Origin: Halicephalobus mephisto
Taxonomy: Eukaryota; Nematoda; Chromadorea; Rhabditida; Panagrolaimidae
Length of the DNA: 64,000 nucleotides
Assembly: GCA_009193035.1 (NCBI GenBank)
Contig: SWDT01000748.1
Location: forward strand, 1-64,000
Reading direction: 5' to 3'
Part shown: positions 1 to 11,970 of the stretch, piece by piece
Numbering within the stretch: position 1 is the stretch's first letter
Layout: each line of letters opens with the position of its first letter
Translations under genes and position numbers: made by a program
Notes under the pieces: model-generated
The model's database searches: none
What the model was told of the DNA's origin: nothing
Seen by the model: only the letters and a program-made list of their open reading frames with translations

Positions 1-1145
1 TTTTAACTCTTCGTGCTAAAACAGTATTTATCGAGTTTTCCACCTTGAAATACTGTCTCACTTAAGCTGATAAAATTATATATCTAAGTTTTTAGAATTC
101 AAATAAGACCTAAAAGTCGCGTTCTAGCATAAAATTCGAACTTTAACTTCAAACTCTGATTGTCAACTTTCGTAATACAAAGCCAGATTTCTGTGACTTT
201 GAAGATTTAGGAGTCTTGTGTTGAATTATGTAAAGATCTTCGAAGATTAAGAACCTTTGTTGAATTTGTAAGATCCTCAAAGATTTAAGAATTTTGTGTT
301 GAATTCTGTGAAATCTTCGAAATTTAAGATTTCGTACTAGATTCTAAAAATTTTAGAAATTTCTACAAAAATCTAGTTTCAGAACTTTAAAAATAAAAAA
401 TTAAACAACTGTGAAACTATATCGAGATAAATTTTTAGTTTTCAATATCTTTTAAAATTTCTCAAATTTTCAGTTTTAAATTTCGTTTCCAGAACTTCCT
501 GTTGAATTCTGAAAATTATAATTCACTCGATATTCTTAATTTTTTAAATATTTTATTAAATAAAATTTTTCTGTTTTTTCAGTCACAATTGAACAAATCA
601 AAAAAGAATTTTCTAAGTTTATTCAGCTGCTTGTTTTGAGGATCCAAATCCCTTCTTTCAGTTTCTAAAATGTTCATTGTCGAAATTTCCGAAACAATAT
701 TATACGTGGTTTCCATTTGTTTGTTTTTTCACAAGTCTTTTGTTTTCTGGAAAATCCTCATAAAAAATCACAAATTCAGTTCCGGTGGTCGTCTACGGTC
801 TTTCAAAAAAATATTTCTGAATTTTTTTAATATTTTCAATTTTGATAATTATCTTTGAAAAAATTTTTTAAACAAAAATACAAAGGTGACGAAATTTGTG
901 ACTTTAGCTAATTAAAGTAATTTTTTTTAAATTACGGTTTTTAAATGAAATTTTCAAAAATTGTTATTTTTAGAATACTGTAGAAATGATTGAAATTGAA
1001 ATCAAAATTAATAATTTTTGGAAATTTTAGAAATCCATATCTGGACATATTTCCAACAAAGTTTACTTTTTTAAATGATTTTTATCAAATTTTGAATTTT
1101 AAATTTTTTTGTTGAATAGTTTTGAAAATTTAAATTATTTCAGAA
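1..1145. other. AT-rich upstream region, no gene seen
   Basis: No exon could be supported. About 190-330 holds three or four imperfect copies of a roughly 45-nt unit containing GAAGATTTAAGAATTTTGTG. A 62-codon open frame at 670-858 has no recognisable similarity and is probably chance. The glycosyltransferase relic that follows may have had its 5' end here. Confidence 0.5.
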
Positions 1146-3434
1146 TGAGGTGCGACTAAAATGGAAACCAGTCCTTTACTTCATCGCAGGAGTCAGTCTC
1201 GTCGTCCTCGGAATGGGATCTCCATCATCAGTTCTAGTTTGTAGTTTTCGTATAAAATTAATTTTTTTACAGAAATGAGTTTTTTTTTAAATTTTATCAT
1301 TTTTGGAACTTGTTTAAAAATATTTTTTCAAATATTGTCAAATATTTGTGTTTTGTAAGTGATTTTTATAGCGTGAAAGTGACTTCGAAAAGTGTGGTGG
1401 TTTTGAAGGATGGGAAGGCTGAAGAAACGAGTGGATGCGATGTTCGACGGGATTCCCACCTTCGATTCCGTCGACTGCGACGTCGTTATCAGAGCTGAAG
1501 ACGAGGAACAAGTCCAAAAGGCGAAGAACTGGACCTTGCCGGAAGAGGTGCGGGATGTCTGGAGAACCATCGAGAAGTCCACTGACCAGTGCAAGGCTCT
1601 GAAGTCCGTTTACGTGTTCCCGGAAGAGCCTTCACCCAGGAAGAAGCCGACTTCCCTCTGGCCTACGGGGCCGTGGTGCACAAGGAGATAGCGCAGGGTG
1701 TGTACATGGTGTCGGCCATCTACCAGCCCCAGAACGTCTTCGTGATCGTCGTCGACGGGGATTCGCCCGAGGAGTACAAGAGGAGACTGAACATCCTCGG
1801 GGACTGCTTCAGAAACATCCACGTGCTGTGAGTCCTCATCGCGTGTCTAATCGAAGCGTGGATTGCAGCACACTACGAAGATCAACTGGTGTGGGTACGG
1901 GATCGTGAGGGGAATCACAGGGCTGTGAAGTACCTCTCGCAGATGAACACCCCTGGAAGTACTTCCAGTACCTCAGTGGAGTCGATCTACCCCTCAAGAC
2001 CAACTAGAGATGGTCAGGATATTCAAGCAGCTCGACGGAGCCTTCATCAGCGAAATCAGTGCTTTCCAGAAAGCAAGAATGAAGCATTTCGTGAGTTTTT
2101 CGTTTTTATAAATTCAGTAAGTTTATTCGCATTTCTCCTATAATAGTTATGTATTCAATTTTGCAATTTGTAAAATACTTGTTGAGGACCGTATTTGCCC
2201 TTTACTGAAAAATCTGTTTTGCCAAAGCGAATTAGGTAAATGAACATAATTCAATATATCACGCGCCTAAAAGGAAGGAAATCTTACCTGCTTGTCCAGC
2301 TTATACTTTTTTTTCAATTTTTTTCACTTAAAGTTAAATTTTAATTGTACTTTTTCACAATAAGGCGTGTTTTACATTGATTACAATTGTCTAGTCAGTT
2401 GCTTTAATAAGAAATATAGAAATATGTCAAAATTATGGATGATATTTAGGCAAGAAAGTATTTAGATTCTGGAGGAACTTAAAAAACAGATTCATATATG
2501 GAAACAGTTTTTAAAGATGTTAGGTTCATATATAAAAGAACTTTTAAAGACAGATTCATATATGGATGATGTTTAAAAAAGCATAGATTCATATATGGAA
2601 GAAGCTTTTAGAAATGTTTCAACGGATATGTGAATGGTTTCAAAGATGTTTAGATTCATATATGGATGTTTTAGAAACGCTCAGAAAACATGAATAATGA
2701 ATTTTGAACAAGGATTTCGTGATATGTAACTGCAATTTGTTTGGAAAAGTCGGAAGTTAATATTTTTGTAACGCAATTTTTTCAGAAAGGAGAACCTCCA
2801 GTGAAGCTTTTCAAAGCTAGTTTGAGTGCCACCTTCCAGAGCATCTGCGGACTTCATGACCAACTCTACCATCGTGACAGAGTTACTAAACTTCTTGAAA
2901 CATACCAACTGTCCTGACGAATCCATATGGACGAGTATCTCTGGGAACCCTGATGTGCTTCCAATTCCCGGGGGATTCAACGCTACAGCTCTTCTTCCGT
3001 ACAAAAGACTCAATGGTAAACTTGTCAGGACCGGGGGAGAGCTTCCTTTCAAACTCTACAAACTAGGACCTGACGAAACATTTCTGCCAACTCAGTACTA
3101 CATCTCCAGATACCAAGTGTGGGGAGGAAGTAAGAAGTGCAAGGGGAAGTTCGTGGCTGCTTCCTGTGTGTTCGGGATCGGAGATCTGCCGAACCTCGTG
3201 AGGAGAGGGGAACTGGTCCTCCATAAGCTGTATTGGACCTTCCAGCCGGCCACCTACTTCTGTCTCCTGAAGAACCACTGGAGGAGGGCTCTGGATCTGA
3301 AAAACCAGTCCAAGTTCAGCGCCAAGGCCTACTCCAAAATCGCCCAAGTCCAGTATCTCCACGGAGTACCCCCCGAGAAACTCATGTTCTACAGACCTGA
3401 ACATTATCATGGATTTTTTGAAAACCATAATTAA
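1146..3434 (+). pseudogene. Core-2/I-branching beta-1,6-N-acetylglucosaminyltransferase-like gene, disrupted
   Basis: Type II Golgi glycosyltransferases of this family (GT14, Core-2/I-branching) add GlcNAc branches to O-glycans. Seen here: a candidate membrane-anchor exon near 1146-1240 (VLYFIAGVSLVVLG); a lumenal start near 1400-1640 (DSVDCDVVIRAEDEEQ); then family motifs DFPLAYGAVVH, SAIYQPQNVF, WKYFQYLSGVDLPLKTN, PDESIWTSISGNPDVLPIPG and a long C-terminus ending at 3434. The reading frame changes near 1630, 1930, 1955, 2005 and 2845. In four of these one missing base explains the change. The splice near 1826-1869 (strong GTGAGT donor, GCAG acceptor) is also out of phase unless a weaker donor is used. 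Exons are GC-rich compared with their surroundings. Either a recent pseudogene or a patch of uncorrected single-base deletions; family identity is much surer than its state. Confidence 0.72.
2440..2670. repeat. GATTCATATATGG short tandem repeat in relic intron
   Basis: About six imperfect copies of a 30-50 nt unit carry the core AGATTCATATATGGA. The same ATTCATATAT word returns in other arrays at 10.85-11.2 kb and 12.8-13.1 kb, so it may be a locally spreading word. Confidence 0.6.
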
Positions 3435-3571
3435 CGGGTTCCTAATCTTTGTGCCTTCGCTCCCTGAGGGATTAATTTCATAAAGTTCATACTTTGGTGT
3501 TTTTACAAAATCAAAGAAAATACGAAATTTCACCGGTGTTGCCTAGGGTTTTGGAATGTTGGTAGATGAGA

Positions 3572-4180
3572 TTACTGTGGAAGAGAATGAGGCTTCTTGA
3601 AGGAGCCATGGGGGTTGGGGACCGTCAACAGCGGTCCACTTGTCTGAGGGGGGGTCTTCCCTATAGGAGACGTGACCCCCGGCGAATTCGTCGAAGATTC
3701 ATGCATTATTGTAGTCGGTTCAATCACTGAAAAAAAAATTTATTTTTAATCACTGAAAAAAATTTATTTTTAATCACTAAAAAATTTATTCTTAATCATT
3801 AAAAAAATTTATTTTTAATCATATTAAAAAGTTTTTTAAATTTTCCAAAACTGAATTTTTAGAAAATTCTACTTCTAAATTTTTGAAATTTTTTATTTTT
3901 AGAATTCTTTATTAAATTCAGGAATTTTCTGATTCTGAAAATCTCAATCGATTTCGAAATAATTCCGATTCTAAAAGTTTCAAAATTTTTATGAAATTTT
4001 GGAGTTTTCCATAGAATTATGAAATATTTGAAAATTATCTATAAAATTTCTTTGTTTTAAAGTGATTCTTTAAATTATAGGAAAAATTAAAATTATCTAA
4101 TTTAAAAAACACAAACCATTGATTTTGACGTCAGATTCGGCTTCGAGGATGACTCGAAGACAGGAGTAACAGCCGCCCAT
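3572..4180 (-). CDS. small unrecognised protein, possible N-myristoylation
   Basis: Two phase-matched exons, 4117-4180 and 3726-3572, code for 72 residues. The protein starts MGGCYSCLRV and ends KKPHSLPQ. The intron has a GTTTG donor and a TTTTTTTTCAG acceptor. A TTTGTTTCAG acceptor at 4220-4221, 39 nt before the ATG, could be a spliced-leader site, or an internal one if more exons lie upstream. GC content of both exons is well above the flanks. MGGCYSC would fit N-myristoylation plus palmitoylation, so membrane anchoring is an inference. The tail is rich in Ser, Thr and Pro. A second frame through exon 1 is also open (IGVLNSGDEIQPQW) but meets a stop right after the splice. Not recognised as any known family. 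It faces the glycosyltransferase relic end to end. Confidence 0.42.
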
Positions 4181-4219
4181 TGCGGCTGAATCTCGTCTCC
4201 AGAATTCAGAACTCCAATT

Positions 4220-5287
4220 CTGAAACAAATAATAACCTGTAGGGATCAGAGCTGTCGAATTTCGAATCGATTTTGAACCGAATTTTAATTAATTTTAAAA
4301 TAATTCGAGTTCAAACCTAAGAATTCGGAATTTTAAGGACCCTAATTCAAATTTAATTGGCTCACTTCCAAAATCAAGAAATCCAAATCGAAAATCGATT
4401 TTAATTTTAATTAATTTTGAACTAATCCGAGTCGAAAATTCAGAAGATTCAAATTCTAACTGAATACTTTGGGTTGAAATATTCTTTCGATTTTTGAACT
4501 CGAAGAAGTTCAAAATCGATTCAAAATCTGGTTCGAAGATTGATTAAAAATTCGATTTTTCGAATTCGAATTAGTTCAAAAAAGTTCGAAAATCGACAAT
4601 TTTTGTTGGAACAGAAACCACTCTAACAAGAAAGGACCTGAAGCGATAGCCTGAATATCAGGGAGTGTGCAATACTGTAGGGCGTGAACGAAGCTCTCTG
4701 TTCTTGTTGAGATTTTCATATAAATTGTATCCTGTCTTATTGTTCTATCAAAAAATATTCTTTTTTATCCATTTTCTATATTAACCATAAAGTCTAACAA
4801 TTCACGACAATTTTACAGAAAGTAAGTTATTTCGTGTCACTATCCCCATAAAAATTTTTATAAAAAAATTTAAACCAATAATCGTGATATTTAAAAAATC
4901 AAAAAATAGACATTGTTACGAAATCCAGGATTGTTGAGAAAATTTCCAATTTTAAATATCTTTAAAAATCTTAATTTAAAAAATTTTTTAAAATTCCAAT
5001 TTAGAAAGTTTTTTAAAATCTTAATTTTAATTACTTTAAAAGAAATATAAATTCTATTGAAAAAAGGATAAAAATGAGACTGTACAGAATAAAAATAATT
5101 TCCCTATGGCGTCAACTTTATTCAGGCGTTGCTGAGGTTACGACCGCGAGACAGGTGCTCGGCATCATTCTCAAGATAACGCCTTTGGCACCAAAACAAA
5201 ACCGACTTGCTTAATTGGCCTTTACATTCTCCTATTTCATTTTTACTCATATTTCTAATTTTTAAATAATTCTACACTTAAAATTGA
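4220..5287. other. intergenic, mostly degenerate AT-rich sequence
   Basis: 4260-4600 is a degenerate run of AATTCGAATCGATTTT-like words. 4600-4725 is richer in GC and open on the minus strand (contains QYCTLPDIQAIASGPF) but no splice into the neighbouring small gene keeps frame. 5100-5210 is another GC-richer stretch with no recognisable content. Confidence 0.4.
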
Positions 5288-6969
5288 TTACATAGGATGT
5301 TCAGGAACAGGAGTGTAAGCTCTAAAAGCCAGGAAATCGGATGAATTTTTTTCAATCGGAATTTCTCCAGATCCAGCTTCAATAAACAGCACTGATCCCT
5401 GTTTTGCGTCAATTGATCCAATTTTCGCTTCACCAGACACTACGATCAAAATTCCACTGGATTTTGTATCATTCAACATCGTAGCAGAAGACTAAAAAAT
5501 TAAAAATAAATAAATCCCAAATCACAAAATAAATTACCGTAATTCTTTGAACTGCAAATTCCGGAACAGATGGTTTATATTCAAAAACATTTGGAACAAC
5601 TTCCTTCGGAACCAAATAGGTCGGTCCAGAGGTGCTATAGGTCAAAGTAGACACCAAAGTCGGCACATCCTTAAATTTCGGGGTTAATCCAGCTCTAATA
5701 GTGTTGTCCGAGCAAGCCATACACTCAATACAATCTAAAAAAATCTCAAAATTATAAATTTTATAAAAAATAAAAAACTAACCTCCATCAAGATAAGCAT
5801 GAGGTTCATTAGGACCAAGAAACACCGATTCTCCAGGTTTCAATTTTAAAAAATTCAACAAAAATGGAGACAATACACCCACATCAGCATCCGGAAATTG
5901 ATTATATAGTCTAAGAATCAAATTTTCCATTTCTGTTAGATTTTCTTTTTTTTTCAATTTTTCAACAATTGCTTTAATTGTAAAATCTATGTCTGATTCT
6001 TTCGAATTCATCAAAACTGTAAAAATATTTTTCAAAATCGATGGATTTTTTTCTAAATCATCTATTAATTCCTTCGGGATCAATTTTTCACTTTCTGGAA
6101 AACTTCTAAAATTTTCAACAATCTCATTCGTCTTTCGAAATCCACACAAAATTTCGAAATTCGTTAATGCAATTGTCATTTCTGGTTTATGATTATCATC
6201 TGGATAATTTTTCGGATCTCTTGCATGAAGAATTTTCGCCAATTCTTTAGTTGGATGAGACTGAACGGATAAAGCTTTTGCCACAGACAAAACTTTGAAT
6301 AAAAATTGCAAATCTCCTGTTTCATGTGATGCTAGGGCTTCTTTATTATTTTCTATGAATTTTTTCAATGACATCATTTTTTCCGGAATTTGAGCTGGTC
6401 CGTTGGCGTGAGTTCCCATCCACAACTAAAATAAAATTCTTTAAAGATTTATAAATTTAAAATTAAAAAAAATTCTTTAAAGATTTATAAATTTAAAATT
6501 AAAAAAAATTCTTTAAAGATTTATAAATTTAAAATTTCTTTAAAAAAATTAAATTCTTTAAAGATTTATAAATTTCGAATTTCTTAAAAAAAATTAAATT
6601 TCATAAAATTTATAAATTTAAAATTTCTTAAAATTTAAAAAACTAAATTTTTAAAAAATTTATTCCAAATTTTGAAATTTCTAAAATCTATAATTATCTT
6701 TTATCGACTTTTTTATAACAGCCAATCCTCCCACTTTGTGTCAAAAAATATATAACAAATTAAAAATTCCCAAGAATAACCACAAAATTATATTTTCTAT
6801 TAATAACTTTTTCGTTAATGAAACAAAATTAAATCCCAACCTCAGCATAAGTCTTGTTTAAATCCACTTCTTCTCCAGATAACTTGGCTACAGTACTTAC
6901 ACTTCCAGGACGTCCCCAAGCATAATTCATAACATGAGGCTTGAGGACATGAATCTTCCCTGAAGACAT
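5288..6969 (-). CDS. mpi: mannose-6-phosphate isomerase
   Basis: Cytosolic zinc enzyme interconverting fructose-6-phosphate and mannose-6-phosphate, feeding GDP-mannose for glycosylation. Four exons: 6969-6841, 6425-5783, 5734-5538, 5491-5288, all in phase, 390 residues (animal enzymes are about 420). Family motifs in order: NYAWGRPGS near residue 15, [11 protein letters not shown], the zinc-site stretch [22 protein letters not shown], then [15 protein letters not shown] and a C-terminal cupin half ending VPEHPM. An acceptor AG at 6987-6988 lies 17 nt upstream of the ATG and suits trans-splicing. The gene follows the demethylase stop by 274 bp on the same strand, so it may be the last gene of an operon. 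Confidence 0.93.
6430..6640. repeat. short tandem repeat in isomerase intron 1
   Basis: Four copies of a 38-46 nt unit with core TTCTTTAAAGATTTATAAAT fill the first half of intron 1. No other function is visible. Confidence 0.75.
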
Positions 6970-7243
6970 CCCTAGTACCTTGTGACCTAAAACAAAAAAA
7001 TCAAAACATAAAAATCAAAACATAAAAATCAAAACAAAAAAATTAAAATATAAAAAAACAAAAATAATCAAAATTAAAAAAATTTCAAACAATTTAAAAA
7101 TAATAAATATCTAATGGTCAACGACCATTTCAACAACAATTACGTTCATTTTTTTGTACTTCATGATTTACCTGAAAATAATCGAGATCGTTAAAAAAAA
7201 CAAAAAAAAATGGCAAATTAAATGGAATGTAAAAAAACATTGA

Positions 7244-10200
7244 TTATGCATGTCCATTAGATTCATGTTGATTTTTTTTCTTTTCGTTCAAGTAAGATTC
7301 AGCAACTCTCCCAGCTTCTCTAAGAGCACTGACATACGCTCCTGTCATAGTTTGTGGAAAAAATCTATTTGTAGCTTCTCCACAAAAATACAATTTATCA
7401 TCAATTGTTGTTGATAACATATCGTAATGATTTCCAGTTCCTCCAACTTTCAAATAACTGTAAGACATTCCAATGTACATATCACGTCCCCAATGAGTTA
7501 CCACATATCCAATAGGTTTTGGAATCGTCTAAAAAAATAAAATCAAAACAAAATTTTAATTTAAAAATTTTTTATTTTAAAAAAACTAAATTCCGAAAAT
7601 CTTAAAAAATAAATTTTCATTTAAAAAAAAATTTCAAAATTCTTAAAAAAATAAGTTTTAATTTAAAAAAAACTAAATTTCGAAAATCTTAAAAAATAAA
7701 TTTTCATTTTTTTAAAAATTTTTAATTTTTAAAATAAATTTTAATTTTTCTAAAAAATACAAACCTCTTCTGGAAAAAGTTCTTGGAGAACTTCCACAAA
7801 AGCATTTACAACTTCTACGTCACTTTTGGTGTTAACGATGTCTACAGAATCTCCACAAACATACGACATCAAAACATATTGTTGATTTTTCGCATTTGGA
7901 TTTCTTGTAGAAAAATCATAAAACATATTAAAAAGTCCTCTTTCATTTGCAGATTTTGGGACATTTCCAAAGTAATCTACAGTACCATCTGATCTCAAAA
8001 GTTCTGACCAAAATCTTCGAGGAAATTTAACTGCAACTTTTTCGATCAAACCTGCTCCAAGATTTCTTAATGCAATACATTTATCCTCTGGCAATTCAGG
8101 CACAAAATTAATAATAGCTCGATGATATGCTGCCAACGGAATAGAGCATATTACTTTGTCTGCGTAGAATTTCTTTCCATTTTCACATTGAACCATTATC
8201 TTATTTTTCGAATAATCTATTTTAACAACAGGCGAACTACATCGAATATCCAAACCTTCTGCCAATTTTCTTATTAATTCACTTGATCCATCAGCTAATA
8301 ACGCATGTTCTCCCGCAAATTGTCCAACACATTCATTTTGATCCCAATGTCGTGCAGACACATCCGTCAATCTAGATCCACATGAAAATTCAACATTACC
8401 TATTTGCCATTGAAAAAGACGTTCATGTTCTTTAGTCCATCGGAAATCCACAGCACTTAGGAGTTTTTCATGAACAAGATTAATTTGCTCTGAAAAATCA
8501 CAAAATTAAAAAATAAACTTTTATAAAACCTTCTGAACAAACTTAAAACTTCTTAGGAACTACAGTAACCCACATGAGAATCTCGCGCAATGGACATTTC
8601 AACCTTATGCGATTTCGTAATCAATCATATATGAACTTTTTCATAAAATTCTCCCGGCACGAATTTCTAGAACCCGCCGAAAATCAAAGCAGCCTACGTG
8701 ACAATTTTGATTTTGCGTGACTACTTCATATTTTTACAGAATTCCATAATCATATGGATTTCTTACAAAATTACTTCGACATGAACTTTCAAAAACTAGT
8801 GACCTCTACGCGATGATTATTTCATAATCTGATAGAATTTTGAAATTCGACTATTCTGCCTAAATATGCTTAGAAACTCCCAAATCAGGGTATATAGAAC
8901 ATGTAGTCCTTTGTTTGTCTTTTAGGGTTCATTTCCATATATGAAACTATTGAAATACACCCAAAAAACCAAAATTAACATTAAAGTATTTTAAAACTTT
9001 CCCTTACCCATTAGCGATATATCACCAGTTTTAGTGACTGTTTTCCATTGTCCAATAGCATCCAAAATGGAGTTAAAATGTTCATCTGTTAGTCTATCTG
9101 CAGCAGAACTTACGTGTTTTCCAATAAACGAATCAATTAAAGGACATTCGTCTTTTAGTGGTCTAAAAGCTATGTTTTCTTGTTTACACATAAGTACAAT
9201 TGGATTATTTATAATTCCTGTTATCAATTGAGCTCCACATCCAACCGCAACTCCAAGACTCCAATCGTCTTGCATTCTTCCTCCGATCCTTTGCTTAGCT
9301 TCCAGTATCGTCACTTTGGATCCAAACGATTTCAATTGTCTTCCTGTTGCTAATCCACTAATTCCTGCTCCAATAACAATAACTTCTAACTTTTCTTTTT
9401 CCTTTGGCAATAATCTTCCAAAAAGTGGATTTGATGGAAAATCCACTAATCCATAATTAATAACACTTTTCATTTCCAAGTAATCAAAGACTCTTCTCAG
9501 TTGAGTAGCATACCAAACACGTATAAGTCCTCTACAAAGGACGTTCTTCAAACAAGTCGAGAAGGTCAATCTTTCCTAAAAATTTAATTAAAAAATATTA
9601 AAATTAAAGATATTCTTAGAAATTAAAAAACATTTCTAATAATTGAACTTGGAAAATTACAAACATTCATAGGAAATTAAATTTAAAAAAATGTTTAAAA
9701 TATCTATAGAAAATCAAGTTTTAAAAATGCATAAAAAACTGAAATTTAAAAGAAAATATTAAATTTTAAAAATGCCTAAAAATCAAATTTCAAAATTCCT
9801 AAAAATTGAAATTAAATTTTAAAAATTCTCAAAAATCAAAGTTTTAAAAAATTTTGAAATTTAGAAAATCCCAAAAATTAAGGTTTTAAAAAATTTTGAA
9901 ATTTAGAAAATTCTTAAAAATTAAAAACATACAAAAGGATTCAGATTCCACAAAGCAATTATAGTGTTTCTCATTGCCAGATACGGTACTGGTTCTGTTG
10001 AATATTCCGGAAAAGCATGTACTTCATCAAATTCCATTATATCTGGTCTGACACAGAAGGCCATTGATTGTTCCGTCGGCATTGTAAAAGGACACATGAA
10101 TTTCATCGTTGGGGTATCTTCCAAATAAAATCTATCATTTGTGGGCGAAAATCCCACTTCATCCAGATAATATTCCCCTCTTAAATAATGAACTGCTGGA

Positions 10201-11845
10201 GAATTGTGCAAAAGTGGAAAAGCACAAACTGTTTGAATAAAAAAAATTTTTTTTGCATCAATAATTTGATCATTTTCTGGAATTTCACAATTTTCACAAA
10301 AAAATGATTCTAAAAAAGAAGTTGTAAAATCAGTATTTGGAGGTATTTTTCGAAATTTTGAGCATTTTGAACAATTTGCATAAAACGGCAAAACCTGATC
10401 AGTCACAAACACTCTTACATTCGGGGTACATCGCGAGTATTCCACCCAAATCTTCTTCCATTCAATGTATCGTTCGAACAACGGACGACCTCTGAAATAA
10501 TTTCCATATAAAAACACAAAAACTACAGTACCATTCTAGACAAAAAAATACAATTAATTTCGTACATTATTTCGTCAATATTCAAAATTCATGTTTAATT
10601 TTTTTAAATCTTTTTCTAGAATGAAAAAATTTAAAAATTCGTAAAATTTCACATATCAAAAGTCGAAAAAACAAATTTTGAATCAATTATTTTTACATTT
10701 ACTATTTAAATTTAACTAATTTTAACAATTGTTTCTTATCATTAACTCTATTGTTGTTATTGTGAAATCAAAAAATAAATACATAAAGCTTCCTATATCA
10801 AAAATAGAAAAAATAAAAAATCTCATATATGAGAGATTTTAGAATTTAAAAATTAGAAAAACTTCATATATCAAAAGTAGAGAAAAAATTTCATATGAAA
10901 GGTTTTAGAATTTAAAAATTAGAAAAACTTCATATATCAAAAGTAAAAAAATTAAAAAATCTCATATATGAAAGGTTTTAAAATTTAAAAATTAGAAAAA
11001 CTTCATATATCAAAAATAGAAAAAAAATCTCATATGAAAGATTTTAGAATTTAAAAATTAGAAAAACTTCATATATCAAAAGTAGAGAAAAAATCTCATA
11101 TATGAGAGATTTTAGAATTTAAAAATTAGAAAAACTTCATATATCAAAAGTAAAAAAATAAAAAAACATAAGATTTCATATATCAAAAATATGTAGAACT
11201 TCATATATCAAAATTAGACAATGATTCCTTTTGGGGATTTTAACAATGGTTAACCAAATAACTCATTTTTCACTTTAATTTTAACAATTCTTAAGTAATT
11301 CTACTTTCTCATTGCAATTATTTTTTAAGCAAAAATATTTCTGAATTTTCAAAATTACTATTATTCGAAAAAAATTTTTAAACATCTTTAAAAATTCAAA
11401 TTTAATAGTTTTCAAAATAATTTCGAATAATTTTTCGCCGAAAAACAAAAACTTACATTCTTATGAGGTTGTCGTAGCAAACAGGACAGATATGTTCACC
11501 TTTCGTCACATGGAAGTAATCTCCTTCTGTTTCTGGTTTAATTTTCATATAACAATTAGGCAATAGTTCCAGACAACACCCAAAAGGCGAACAACATTCG
11601 CTTTGTTCACACAAATTTTCTGTTTCAGAACTACTTGCACCGTTTTTATCTGGAGATTCTGAAGGATTAAAATCCAATCGGATTTTCTTTTTAGCAACTT
11701 CTGCACATTCTCTATGATAACGTTCTCTTGATTCTGATTTTTTTTGAGATTTCGGAGATGGCGATTTTTCTGGTTCTTTTGGGATTTCTGGAACCGCAAA
11801 TTCTGGAGCATCAGAACTATCTGCGACCGAACTACTCTCACTCAT
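7244..11845 (-). CDS. amx-1: LSD2/KDM1B-type lysine-specific histone demethylase
   Basis: FAD-dependent nuclear amine oxidase; the family demethylates histone H3K4me1/2. Five exons: 11845-11457, 10491-9933, 9575-9008, 8489-7765, 7528-7244; 841 residues, close to human KDM1B (about 820). Domains in order: Ser/Pro-rich N-terminus; Cys-rich zinc module about 85-130 (ends [11 protein letters not shown]); CW-type zinc finger about 145-205 (WKKIW, then [12 protein letters not shown] and [12 protein letters not shown]); SWIRM-like region about 260-350 ([27 protein letters not shown]); FAD-binding [10 protein letters not shown] about 383 with [10 protein letters not shown]; catalytic-Lys region [16 protein letters not shown] about 650; C-terminal FAD motif [18 protein letters not shown]. 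This finger/SWIRM order is typical of LSD2 rather than LSD1. The exon 2 acceptor at 10492-10493 was chosen because the upstream AG breaks phase. The symbol follows the C. elegans LSD2-like gene and is an inferred orthology. Acceptors at 11851-11856 sit next to the ATG; eIF2B alpha ends 125 bp upstream. Confidence 0.93.
10850..11215. repeat. about 66-nt tandem repeat in demethylase intron 1
   Basis: Six copies of a 65-70 nt unit contain AAACTTCATATATCAAAAGT and a short palindrome TCTCATATATGAGA. They lie wholly inside intron 1 (10492-11456). Confidence 0.8.
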
Positions 11846-11970
11846 GCTATCTAACTAAAACTTAAATTCAAAAATCGGAAATTTAAAAATATAACTACAG
11901 TAATTCAACTGTTAAGTTCCACAGAGAAAATTTTTTAACGAATAAATTCAAAATCAACCATCAGAACCCG

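Noticed and set aside
10492..10540. Upstream acceptor TTTGTCTAG for demethylase exon 2
   Set aside because: Using it breaks phase with exon 1 and introduces a stop; the TTATTTCAG site at 10492-10493 keeps frame and family alignment.
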